NCBI RefSeq assembly: GCF_000006565.2
Contig: NC_031478.1
Coordinates: 4,984,212-5,048,211, forward strand
Direction of reading: 5' to 3'
DNA: 64,000 nucleotides
From: Toxoplasma gondii ME49
Lineage: Eukaryota; Apicomplexa; Conoidasida; Eucoccidiorida; Sarcocystidae
Part shown: positions 33,678 through 44,658 of the stretch, one piece after another
Numbering within the stretch: the first letter of the stretch is position 1
How the letters are laid out: each line of letters opens with the position of its first letter
Notes under the pieces: model-generated
Database searches by the model: none
What the model was told of the DNA's origin: nothing
Seen by the model: the letters and a program-made list of their open reading frames with translations, nothing else
Position numbers and translations under genes: made by a program

Positions 33678-36600
33678 TTACCTGCGTATACATGTTGTTA
33701 TCTAACGCAGATACAGTTAGGAAGATGCAGAGTTACATGCATGCTGTGTACTACATATCACTGGTTTAGTTGTCCGAATGACTATAGGTAATTGCATCGC
33801 TACGCCTTTCCAAGGATAAGCCTATTGCTTTTTCACTGAGTGTGTATGGATAGACAACCTGATGTAGAAATGCGGCAGAAAGCCTGCCACATTCAAGAAA
33901 CTGGAGGTTCCGTGACGGAGACGCCTTGGTGTCTTCCCCTTTCCACACTGCAGCTGGACACACTGACGATTCGAGTGAGTTTAGGAGCGTCTTTGGCAGG
34001 TGAAGCTCCTGCTGAAGGATTTCGCTCCTCAATTCAGCATGCTGTTTTCACCTTTCTCCTCTTTCAGGTCCTTCTGCATGTACAGTGTACTCGGACGCCG
34101 CCTCGACCTGGGTCCGTCAGCCCAGACTCTGGCGGAAGCAGTACACCTGAAAGACTTCCCAGGTGACTTTTTCCACTGTCTCCGTCGAAGGCCTGAGCCT
34201 CCAGAACAGCGAGGAAACGCCACCACAGAAGAGGGCCGGCTCAGGGCGGTGGCGCACAGTTTCCACGTCTCTGCATGTTCGAGCACAGACAAGTATCTAT
34301 GCACACAGTTATAGTTCCTTTGTGTCTGCGCGATAATCTGTGTACGTATGTATCACTTCGTCTGTGAATTCGCGCGTCTGAAAGTTTCCTCCTATCATAT
34401 CCGTCACAATGCACACCTGGATATCTCGCTAGAAGAGCGTAATAAAGACCTCCATGTGTCTCCCGACTTGTGTGCCAGTCCGATTTCTTCCACGCCGACG
34501 GGTATTCCCGAAACCTCCTACTCTCTCCTTGCTCCAGGCGCGTTCCGTCGGTACTCTCCCTTGCCGTTTTAGCGCGTCTCTGCCCGTTTCGTTTCTCTTC
34601 AGTGGAGCAGCTGACGAAGGCGAGAGCAGCGGCGCCGGGAGTCGCGGTCTCAGCTCGGTGGGAAGCAGTCCGACGACGGTGGGGCCTGAGGAGCGACGCG
34701 GCCTTCCTTCACTTCTCTCTTCTCCCGGTTCTTCTCTTTCTTTTTCCTTCTCTTCTGCGCGTCCTCTCGGCACCTCTGCCTCCTTTAGCACGCTGACCTC
34801 GCACCCGACCCAGGAAAGAACAGAAGACACCTCGTTCGCGGGAGAAGAAGGCCTCTTGGCGGGAGAAGAAGGCCTCTTGGCGGGAGAAGAAGCGCGGCTA
34901 CCGGGCATGTGTGAAGACGAGGAACGCGGAACGCGAACAGCTCACGACCGTCCACAACATGAGACAGATCCACTTGTCACTGTCTTCGTGGACACCAATG
35001 TAAGAGAATGGAGAGGAAGAAACGGCGCGAGGACGCGTGAAACAAACAAATCAAGAAGGAGGGAGACGCGGCGGAAATGCAGTGGAAGAAAAAGAGAGAC
35101 AAAGAAGTAACGGAAGGGAAAGAGATAAAGGAAGGGGACAGGAACTGGAGAGCGAAAGAGAGATACACAGACAAAGGGAGAGAGAACGCAAGACAGAAAA
35201 CGAAAAGATTTTGCAGGAGAAAGGAGGGAGAGGGAAGAGAGCCACGCGGAGAGAGGTCAAGGACGAGACAACGAAGGGAGAAAGCGAGAAACATGACGCG
35301 GGAGAGGAAAACACGAACGAAGGGAGAAATCAAATGGTTCGTTTGAAGGCATTGGCCATGGCCTTTCGTGGAGTCTGATTTCCGGTTGGAGAGAATGAAG
35401 TTTTTAAGGGGGGGGCAGAATCAAAATGAGAGAGGAGAGAAGAAACATGAAACAGTCTCCGTTTACGCGAGGAATCCCACAACCTCGTTGGGCGCTAGGT
35501 CAGAGAGACAGCGATGCAGAACTCGAGAGGGACGGAGCAAGACGTTTTTCTGCCGCACAAGCCCACACAAAAGTTTAATGCTGTTCCTTTCGTCCTTCCA
35601 ATACTTTGAAGAGAAGAAGTTCAAGAACAGTTGTTCAAGAAAAGCCCAAAGTTGTATGCAGCGATGACGGTTCGCAGAGCGCTGTCTCGATTCAAAGTTC
35701 CTTTGCTCTTTGTTTCGCTTCTCGTGATCTCTCAGGATATGCTGAAAGCGGCCTCGTTCTGTTTAGCTGACAAACAGGAGGTACCCAGAAAAGCCGTGGG
35801 GCGTCCATACTCCACAAGTTACAGTAGCTATTTTCTTTCCTGCTCGTGCATTCACGGATATGTGCATCTACAACAAAGTCTGCATGTGTGTGCAAGTCTA
35901 GATGTAACTACTCAGAGATAATCCTGTGTGGTCGCTTGCACATCTCAGTCTATGTGAATGTGTAAAGTCTGCGCAACGTTAGGTAGCCAACTAATTGTTG
36001 GCACTGACAGGAGGAGAAACAGTTGTTCCCTAACCTCAAGAGACCCTGGAGGTGGATCCTGATCTTCACTGATCTTCGTTCGTACATCCACGCAGAACCA
36101 TTTTGACAGTGACCCTCTGGACATCTGCCATGTAAAATTTGCTTTTCCTGACTCCTGAAGACAGCGTCCATACAGTGGAGGTATCGCGCGCTCTCCGCGG
36201 TGCCCCTCTCTCCCGTTTCCTCTCGCTTTCCCAGATTGATAGACTTCTCCAACTTCTTTTTGCAGTCTCCTGGAGTGGGCGAAGATCGCGCCTACCACAT
36301 GTTCGATTCCAGAGGCGACGCGATGCTGTCGAACGGGGACGAGGTTCTGGGACCTCATGCAGTTCCTGTGGAGGTGAGGTGTGGAAGAATCGCACAAGCA
36401 GAACAAAAAGCAAAAGTTTCGCCACTGTCGCTTTCTATCTGTCAGAGAGCGCCGGGGTGTCCAAGGCGCGAAACTTCAAGGAGAAACGAAAGAGAACTCG
36501 AAGCTGATTCATCCTTGGACGGATCTCTGACTACGTCGGCGGTGGCAGGAAGACCAGCAAATGTTTCTCCTCTTTCACTCGTTGACTTGGTCAGAAAATC

Positions 36601-38559
36601 AGAATGACTTTGCGCGATCTCTTTCACTTGCCTCTCTTCGTTTGACTCGTCTTCCCCCACACGCTTTTCCTCTCTCCCTTGTCCGCTTGCGTAGAGGGCG
36701 GCGGGTGTCATTGCCTTCATGGTTTCCACGCTGGCGCAAGAAGGTCTGCCTGGTCTCTATCGAGGCTTGACTCTCCAACTCTGCAAAACTCTGATTGCTG
36801 CCGCCATCTTGTACATGGTGAAAGAGCGCATCAGTGCTGAAACGCATCAGGTAGGCTTCTCCTGGGTTCCACAGACATGCCGCCGTGTGCGTCGGCTATC
36901 AAGTCAGGCTGCGAAAAGCGAGCAGACAGCCATTTCGGAAGACACGATGGCGCTCCACCGTTGACAGCCTCGAAGCGAGGGTGGATGTACGCCTAGTCCC
37001 AGTTCACGCCGCATGAAACAGGCTTCTGTCCAGACGAAATTGCAAGAGAGATTCCTGCGGCCTCGTCACGACCTCTCATGACCTTCGGCACAAACACACA
37101 CATGCAAACGTGGAGCTACATGTATATAAAAGCGGATGTAGATGCATATATATATATATATATATATGTGTATCTATGCATATATATATATATATATATA
37201 CATATATATGTATGTATATATATATATATATATATATAGGGGGTCAGAAGTAGCGTAAGCGACACACGTTGCTCTCTTGAAGAACGTCGAATTCAGGCCA
37301 GTGTTGCTGCCATTTGTCCCAGCGTGCTTTGGAGTCCATCGTTGCATGCAGACGCTTGAACGCGCTTGGCGCCTTTTCCGGAAGAAGAACGGCAGCTCCT
37401 AAGAAACGGAAAAATTGCAAGGATGGCGACAACGGGAGGGAAAAGGGGAACAATTATCCGTGGACAATAACGCCACGCATGTTTCTGCTTTTTGGAGAGA
37501 CGCACATGGGGAACAACCGTTTCTGTTTGCCTGCAATCCATTTCCCAGTGTGATCTTTCTCTTGGACCACAACGCCCTTTCTGAAAACCGAATGCAAACG
37601 ACAACCGCACCTAGACTCTGCCGGGTCCCTCCGAACGCATCCTTCAACTATAGGAAGCGATCTCCACCCGAATCCAAAGAAATGTTCGTAAATATGGATA
37701 TATATATTCATATATATATATATATATATATGTATATATTTTATATTTTAACCACATACGTATACATACATCTACTCATATGCACATGAGCACGTGCATT
37801 CAGTTCGACAAACAAATGTTTATATGGAGAACTGTTCGACTTCTGCATGCATTTAGATGCATTTATTCAAATTCATGGTGATCGGTGCTGATACTCCTAA
37901 TATGTCTAGATGTATAGAGATTCACGTTAGTATACACGTGTGTATACTGTGTGGACTTTTGAGACGCGGTCCGCGTAACAAAACGAGAAAATGCATGCAC
38001 GGAAACACCTGCGTGCACAGTACCACCTGCATGCGCAGTAGAGACTGCATGTGACTGGCAGATGCCAGGTTTTCCCTAGTATTTTTTCCGCCAGTAAAAA
38101 AAGGGTGACTTGGCTGCGGTATCGCTACTAGCAGCCCATTTTCCCTCTTCTCCCTTGTACTTTGGTCAAGGGAAGTTGATGCATCTTGACCTGCTCTCTC
38201 TTTTTAGAGGTGGAACTGCGGGAGGAAAACGACAGGGACGCGCGGAGGAGAGTGTATCGCGTGCGAGAAAAAACGTGTAGAAGGGCTTTTATCTTGTAAG
38301 TCGACCTCCATCAGAGGCGAAAAAATGAGGTGGAATTTCATCTCAGGTGATTGTTTCGAGAATCCCGATGTACGCATGCATGCAGAGGCGAAAATACGGG
38401 GGCTTGCTCTTCAATCTAGAGAAGGTGGAATGGAGAGTGTTTGACAGCCTGAAAAGGGTGGAAGAAAAGATTTATCAGGTGAACCAAGCGGACTGGGAAA
38501 ACATATGGAGAACGCCTATGGCTGGAGGGAAGCAGACCTCTCCCGTTATCCGTATGTAG
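30510..38559 (+). CDS. SLC25-family carrier, PMP34-like
   Basis: Ten exons fit in phase: 30510-30892, 31353-31543, 32134-32225, 32704-32778, 33264-33359, 34068-34162, 34603-34999, 36266-36373, 36695-36850, 38347-38559, giving about 601 residues. The three carrier repeats are visible: [11 protein letters not shown] (P23-x-D25), [11 protein letters not shown] (P165-x-E167) and TYPYIRSK (P274). [20 protein letters not shown] and [17 protein letters not shown] resemble the peroxisomal adenine-nucleotide/CoA carrier group more than classical mitochondrial ADP/ATP carriers. GLPGLYRGL at about residues 497-505 leads into the last helix. An insertion of about 200 residues (290-479), rich in Ser and acidic residues, separates helices 5 and 6. 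The weakest junction is the exon 3 donor (TCG|GTCTGC). The last exon is supported only by phase and frame. Substrate and organelle are inferred. Confidence 0.78.
31700..31890 (+). pseudogene. cob: Nuclear mitochondrial DNA fragment, cytochrome b N-terminal half
   Basis: In intron 2 of the carrier, the plus strand reads [17 protein letters not shown], a stop, then [16 protein letters not shown] and a degraded continuation. This collinearly matches the apicomplexan cytochrome b segment ASVQHLVREVAAGW..LHATTASFVFLCILIH. The internal stop and many substitutions show it is not expressed protein. It overlaps, in cytochrome b coordinates, the fragment at 8047-8215 but is in a different state of decay, so it is a separate insertion. 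Confidence 0.88.
33625..33677. repeat. (TA)n microsatellite
   Basis: An uninterrupted run of about 26 TA dinucleotides lies in intron 5 of the carrier. Apparent Tyr-Ile open frames across it are artefacts. Confidence 0.95.
34836..34893 (+). repeat. 21-bp coding repeat (AGEEGLL)
   Basis: Nearly three tandem copies of a 21-bp unit beginning gcgggagaagaaggcctc lie inside exon 7 of the carrier and encode [21 protein letters not shown]. The repeats fall in the predicted loop insertion between helices 5 and 6. Confidence 0.9.
37146..37741. repeat. (TA)n-rich intron stretches
   Basis: Interrupted TA runs occupy 37146-37238 and 37697-37741, both inside the last intron (36851-38346) of the carrier. 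The DNA between them is unique and has no supported gene. Confidence 0.9.
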
Positions 38560-39169
38560 GCCGCAGCGTTTGTGGAGGAGATCTCTGCATGCGAATTTTT
38601 CAAATGGGCGAGTTCTGGTTTGCGTGAAGGAAACTTCGGGGTACATCAAGAAACGGATAAGCGCGTGAAACAAATTTGCCTCGATAGGGGAAACCGATTC
38701 CATGCCACAGGCAGATCGCGGTGTCTCTGTAGCTCACGAGAGTCGTTTTTTCCCCGAAAAAACAAAAAGGCGACGAGCGTGGTGCGAGGCGACACACGCA
38801 AAACCGACGCACGGAAAGACTCGAAAACCACGTGGGATAACTTCTCCCTTTTTTGCGAGATTCTCCCCTCTCTCTGGAAAACACCCACCGCCCTTGTATG
38901 TACGCCCGTTTCTCCCGGAACGGGAAACGTATGCGCTCTGTCGAACTCGTCTTGCTTCCTCTTCTCTCGCTCTCTTTGCCCTGCCCTCTGGTCTACTTTC
39001 CTGCACCACCCTGCCTCGCGTGTGTCTCCTTGCCTCGCTCTTCCTTCCTCTCCTATCTTTCTGCCCGTCTGATGATTTCTTTCCTCTGCCGAGATGTAGG
39101 CAGAGAGAGGAAATGTGGAACTGGCGGGCCGAGCTTTCTGGGCGCTGCGGCTGACGCAGGGGCGTCGAT
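38560..39169. other. Convergent intergenic region
   Basis: This 610-bp stretch holds the 3' flanks of the carrier (plus) and the CCDC47-like gene (minus). Open frames on both strands overlap each other and show no domain. Polyadenylation signals could not be assigned with confidence. Confidence 0.4.
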
Positions 39170-40025
39170 TTACATCTTGAGGACCTGAAAACAGAAGACG
39201 ATTCCAGGTTCATGTCCACGGAAGCCGTAAACCTCTTCGAGGGATGCCTACAAAAAGACTATCGCATATGCTGACACACCTCTCGGCAGCGGGAAGGGGG
39301 GGAGCGGTGGCGGTGGAGGAAGACGCGGGACTCACAGTCGAGAAAAACGCAAAGATGGGCAAGGCAGGCGAGAGAGCGAGAAAGAAGAGAACCGAGACAG
39401 GAGCGAACGCGGAAATCACAAAGAACTATTTCGCAGAAAGCTCTCAGCACAAAGAAGAAACAACATACCTTGAAACGTCCGCGTTGCTTGAGAGACTTCT
39501 TATACTCCTTCTCCTCATATTTTCGCTGTTGCTCCGGGGTCATCTTTTCGTATTTCTCTTCATCTTGGCGTTTCTTCTCCGATCGCCGCTTCTCCAGTTG
39601 CTGAGGGAATTTTTGAAATCGCAAAAACAGATACGGCGCGTGCATAGTTCTGGATACAGACACCCCTAGCAAACATACACGCGCGTGGAAATACCATCTG
39701 AGCGTCGCGAACAGAGGACGAAAAAAACCAACAGGCAGGGCCTGACCGAAGTGACAACAGCGACGATGCGAGCGCCATCCGTTCCCCTCAAGCTGATTCA
39801 TCGGCTCGCATGCAGTTTACGTTCTGTCTTGTCTCTCCAGTCGCAATCACTTCCCCTCTCTTCCACACGACACCGCCTCGAGGGCTACCAAAGACCCATA
39901 CGAACGCCTATCGTCGTGATTGGAACACAGGAAAAACAGACATAATTTCACCCTGGGAACCACAAAAAAACATATGCCTATATATATATATATATACACA
40001 TGCGTATTGCTGGATACAGGCATAA

Positions 40026-40072
<47 letters not shown>

Positions 40073-43000
40073 TGCGCGCATGTGAAAACGGCGGCATCCA
40101 TCGCATGCGCGAAAAAACGTTTGTGCGCCAGGTTGTTTATTCCAATGTGTGTTCTGCCACGGGCGCCTTGCAGACGCTTTGTTTCGTGTGCAGGCCTGGT
40201 AGGAGCGTTCTGTGAATTTTACCTCCAGGCGCTGTTCCTCTTGCTCCTTCAGCATCTCCTTCTGGTACTGCTGACGCATCTTTTTCGCCACTTCAATGCT
40301 CTGGGAGGGAGACAGTGCAGACGGGCACAAGGAAACGAAGCCGGGGACTGTCCGTATATAAGTCGCTAACACTATGGCTCTCGAAACGAAGCAGAGAGAA
40401 GACACCACCCGTTCACAAAATACAGGGAACAGCGAATGACGCGCAAGGTCTCCGCGAGAACCACAATTAAGACTGGAGAGAGCCGGACGCGCAGATGCAA
40501 GCCTCACCTTGTCGCTCAAGCCCAAATGCCGCGACTGATCTGCCATGAAGAGAACGAGACGAAGAAGCGGCCTGAGAAAAGCATCCACACAACAGTGAAA
40601 AAAAGGTATCGACGCGGCGACAGCGGACTGCAAAAGAATGCCCGTTTTGCGGGAAACACGGCGCAACTTGCTCACACGGTCACATGGCGGCAAGGTCCGG
40701 AACCTATTGTCGAAACGTCGTGCAGATGTGCATTCGAATATAAGCATGAAGCTGCGGACTTACTCGACTTCTGCCATGCGGTCGACTGGCGGCAGGAAAA
40801 AGCTGATGCGCAGAACTCTGCGGCTGCAAACACAGTGGACGACACAAAGCGAGGAAACGCAATTGCCTTCGCTTCGCTCTTCGGTGTAGTCTTCGGCGCT
40901 CTCTCGTTCACTCTTTCCCCCTTTCTGCCTCTGTTCCTCCTCACCCTTCTCTGTATCCCAGAGTCCGTCATCTCCAGGCTGTTTGCTTCAAGTCTAGGTC
41001 GCCAGAAGACTGAAAAGCACCCTTGGCATTCTCGAAGACACACAGTCTCTCCGTCCTGCGGTCCTTCCGTCCAACGCCCATCTCCTTTATTTTTTCTCTT
41101 CTGGAAACCTCTTTTCTTGCCGTACTTTCTGTTGTTGGCGGACGCGCCAGGAGCAGCCGCGGCTGGACATGCAGCCGCAGTGGCGAGAGTCGAGGGATGC
41201 AGAGACGAGCAAATGTCCGAAAGGTAAATAAACCGGAAGTGCTCCATACAAGAGCTGAGCGTCTTAGTGATGGTTTTGTTCCCCAAAATCACGGCGTCGA
41301 GAGCCTCGCTGGTGTCGCTGAACGCTTGGAGGGTCGACCCCAGCTGCCCGAGCTTCGGATTGCTGCTCGCACTCCGCGCCTTTGCAAATTCCCTCTGAGA
41401 ACAACGCAAGCCACACGAACCCCGCGTCAAACAACGAGAACACCCTTCACATCGATTCGCTCTCAGTTCCCAAAGTCTCTAGCGCCTCTTGTTCTCCCTG
41501 CTGTTTTTTCGCTCTCTCTTGATCCCCCTCTTGTTCTCTCTGTTGTTCTCTTTCCTTCTGGCGACGCGAAACGTTCCTGCCCTACCGCAAGACCGCGTTC
41601 CCTCTCTCTGTGTGTCTGTGTCTGCTCGTCGTCCTCTCGACTCGCCTTTTTCGCGGCTGGACCTGTCGACATCCTGGTTCTGTTGTCTGGCCTTGTTGAC
41701 TGAGGCGCAGGCTGCAACGAACGCGCAGGTGCCTAGAAACGCCTTCACCTTACCAAGTCCCAGTTGTTGTTCATGAGCTGCTTCTGCTCGGTGCGCTTGC
41801 AGACGGCCACAACGCTCGGCTCCGAAGAAGGCGGCAGAAGCAGTTCCAGAGTCACGCTGTTCCCGGCGTCGTCGGCTCGCGAGCGAAAAAGCGGGTGCAG
41901 CACAAAGTACCGCCACAGGCACTGGCGCGGCAAGCACTGCAGAGAAAGAAGAGAGCTCCAAGGTGTCTGGGGATTTGACCAGAGCGTCGAAAGAAAAGTC
42001 TCTCCCAAACATGGCTTCTCCACATCTGTCCAATCTCTCGCGCGGTCCCCCTCTAGCGTCGTCTCAAATATCCCTTTCTACTTTTCTGTCTTGACTTCTG
42101 CCTCTTGCTGCATCAGTCGGCTTAGCGTCGAGTGACCAAGCATGCAGATCTACTTGTCGAGAGAAAAGCGAGAGTAGCACTGCGCAGACAAGAACGAACA
42201 TATCGCGGGAGGAAAACGAATGCATGCAGACGTATCGAATCGATGGAAACACACACACACAGAGACGCGCGCATACACTGTGGCTCATATTCACAAACCA
42301 GCTCTATACAAATACATATGGAAATGAATCGATAGACACTTGCACAGATGAAGAGGCAAGTGAAGGTGGACGAAACGCAGGATTCTTCTCCAATTAAGAA
42401 ACCAGTGGCGCAAAAGCATAGACGCCGGATTTCTCCGCCGAAGAGACCGAGAAGAGAAGTTTGCAAACGACCTTGGCTTCTCGACACAGAGCCAGAGTCC
42501 TGCGAACACAGAGCCTCACCTGCAAGACGCCGTGGAGGTAGAAGCAGTTCCGTCGGCCGGTGCAGTAAAGCTCAAAAATGTTGTACGCTTTCATCACTAG
42601 GTAAGAGTTCTCGTACCCGACGACGGCGAAGTTCTCTTTGAGGAGCGGAGCGACGGAGGCAATCCTGAGAAAAGCGTCCAGGCGGAGAGTCACCGTTCCC
42701 TTCTCTAGGCATTCGGAGACAGAGAAACGAAGGAAGCAGAGAACGGAACGAGAGAGGATCCGAGAGACAAGACGAGAGGAGACAGAAGATGAGAGAGAAG
42801 ACAGCAGACGCTGAGAGAGGAGACAGAAGACGCTGAGAGAGAAGACAGAAGACGCTGAGAGAAGGAGGGGAGAAGAGAGATGAGGAAGACGGCCAAGACA
42901 TCGAAGAAGAAGGGATGAAACGGAAACAAGGGAAACGTGCGAGGGGAGAGGGAAATCGCCATGTTGCGCAGGAGAGATTGTGTCGTTTAAAACGTGGATC

Positions 43001-44658
43001 AAGTCCAAGAAGAAGAGAGAAAAACGATTTTTCTCTTCTGTCCGTCCCCGCGTTCAGGCAAAGAATGTGGAAGAAAGGACAACCACACAGTGGCGTCGTT
43101 CTTCTCCTTATTCGGCATTCCTGCATCCCCGGATGCTTTGTCAGTTCACTCTTCAAGAGGGCCGTCAACGATACAAAAACAGTCCTGAACACTGACGCGA
43201 GCGTGAACACTGAAGTTCTGGTGAGAATCATTACACAGTTTCCAACGGTCCGGAAGAGAGAATGCCGCTTTCGAGAAATGCATGCGGTTCGAGAAAACGT
43301 TTCGAACGAAGGCTCGACAAGGCCTTCAGCAGCTCACCAGGCATCGGCAACCTTCACATTCTGATTTTTGCCCCAGTACGCGACAACGATCACGAGAACG
43401 AGGGCGCACACAAAGAGCGCCTCCGGAACGTAGGACTTTTCTTGGAGAACTCGCCCAGGACGAGGAGCCGAACGCGAAGCCTCTTTCTCCTGTGTTCCGC
43501 CGGCTGTCTGCGCTCCTGTGGTAAGAAGAGGCAGAGGAACGCGCGACGCACAGAACAGACCAAGGCAAGCAGTGAGCAACCGGGGGACGAGAAGTGAGAG
43601 AGAAGACGAAGACGAATCCCGCGAAAGAGACAAAGAGATGAGGACCGGGAGACAGCGAAGAAAACAGAACCTACGTTTCCAGTGGCGCAAAAGCGAAACT
43701 CTCTCGCTTTTTCTTCTTCACCCATTTTCCCGACTTTTCCTCCAGTCCGACAAGTCTCGTCTCCTTTGAACTCGGCATCTGTCACCAGACGCGCTGCGAG
43801 GCGCCCGGTGCGCTGCGATTTGGAGGTCCGTTGAAGTAATCCTACGTCAGACAGAGCTGTTCCTTCTTTCACATCTGCTCCGAGGAATGTTCTCTGCACT
43901 TGGAAGGCACTCTGGTAAGTCTCGCGCCTCCATTCATGCGCGGTTCTTCTTTATACCTGAAGATTCGCCTGTCGAGGGAGCCTGAGCTTCTGGAGCGTCT
44001 TGGTAGATGAATTCATCCTCTGCGAAGAAAGAGAAAGTGACAGCACATGCCCATGTGCCAGACCTCTAGAGAAGACGGATTTCTCGCGTTCCCGGTGTCT
44101 CGAGACGAACTGTCAACGGACGAGTTCCTCGACCACAGAGTTCGACACAGACATCCTCTCTATTTTGACGTCCTTCCCAGTTCAGACCGCGGATCGCCGT
44201 CTCCTCTTTTTCACGGGTGACCAGCAGCTGTAGCTACACAGCTGTTCCCAGTGGCGTTCTACGTCTTTCTGTGGTGACCAAGAGAACGGCTTCCCTTCGG
44301 AGAGAGTCAGTCGGACGTGAGCCTCCCTGTGAAGTCGTTTCGATCGTCCTTTGGAGACTCGGCGCTCCAAAGGAAGCTTTCCACACGAGAGTTTCAGGAC
44401 CGCATTTCGTAGGACGGCAGCACTAGGACCGGAACAAAAAAAAGAAGACTCCTCACCGTCGTCTTCCTCGTCCGCAGAGTTCGACGTCAGCTCCTCGGTA
44501 CTCGCGCCTTGTGCGCCGAGGCAGAGAGATAAGGGAGAAAGAGACGCGGCGGCAGAAGAAGCAGAGAGAGAGGAGAGGCTTGAGAACTGCTGGAGAGAGA
44601 CGGAAAAAAGCAGAGCAAGGAGAAGAAAGGAGGAACAAAGACGGTGGTTAGTCGCCAT
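39170..44658 (-). CDS. CCDC47-like ER membrane protein (PAT complex subunit family)
   Basis: Twelve exons on the minus strand (44658-44457, 44019-43957, 43898-43671, 43515-43338, 42664-42520, 41936-41754, 41394-41126, 40823-40764, 40571-40508, 40300-40223, 39600-39469, 39184-39170) give about 538 residues; human CCDC47 has 483. Features in order are a signal peptide (MATNHRLCSSFLLLALLF), an acidic luminal stretch, one membrane helix (ALFVCALVLVIVVAYWGKN, near residues 197-215), the cytosolic domain with ENFAVVGYENSYLVMKAYN, LYCTGRRNCFYLHGVLQ and RRVLRISFFLPPVDRMAEVE, and a Lys/Glu-rich coiled-coil tail ending VLKM. In other eukaryotes the protein works with Asterix to help multi-spanning proteins insert at the ER. 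Phases agree throughout. The junctions of exons 2/3, 3/4 and 7/8 are the least certain because weaker splice sites had to be used. The last exon encodes only four residues and the stop. Confidence 0.82.
39978..40070. repeat. (TA)n microsatellites in an intron
   Basis: Two TA runs, 39978-39996 and 40028-40070, lie in the intron between the exons ending at 40223 and starting at 39600 of the CCDC47-like gene. Confidence 0.93.
42780..42865. repeat. Purine-rich tandem repeat of about 24 bp
   Basis: Three to four degenerate copies of a unit like gagacagaagacgctgagag lie in the intron between exons 4 and 5 of the CCDC47-like gene. The strand asymmetry explains several spurious Ser/Leu-rich frames on the opposite strand. 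Confidence 0.75.

Noticed and set aside
33605..33791. Open frames rich in Tyr-Ile across TA runs, here and near 40000, 55700, 56700 and 58500
   Set aside because: They are translations of TA dinucleotide repeats, all in introns or intergenic DNA.
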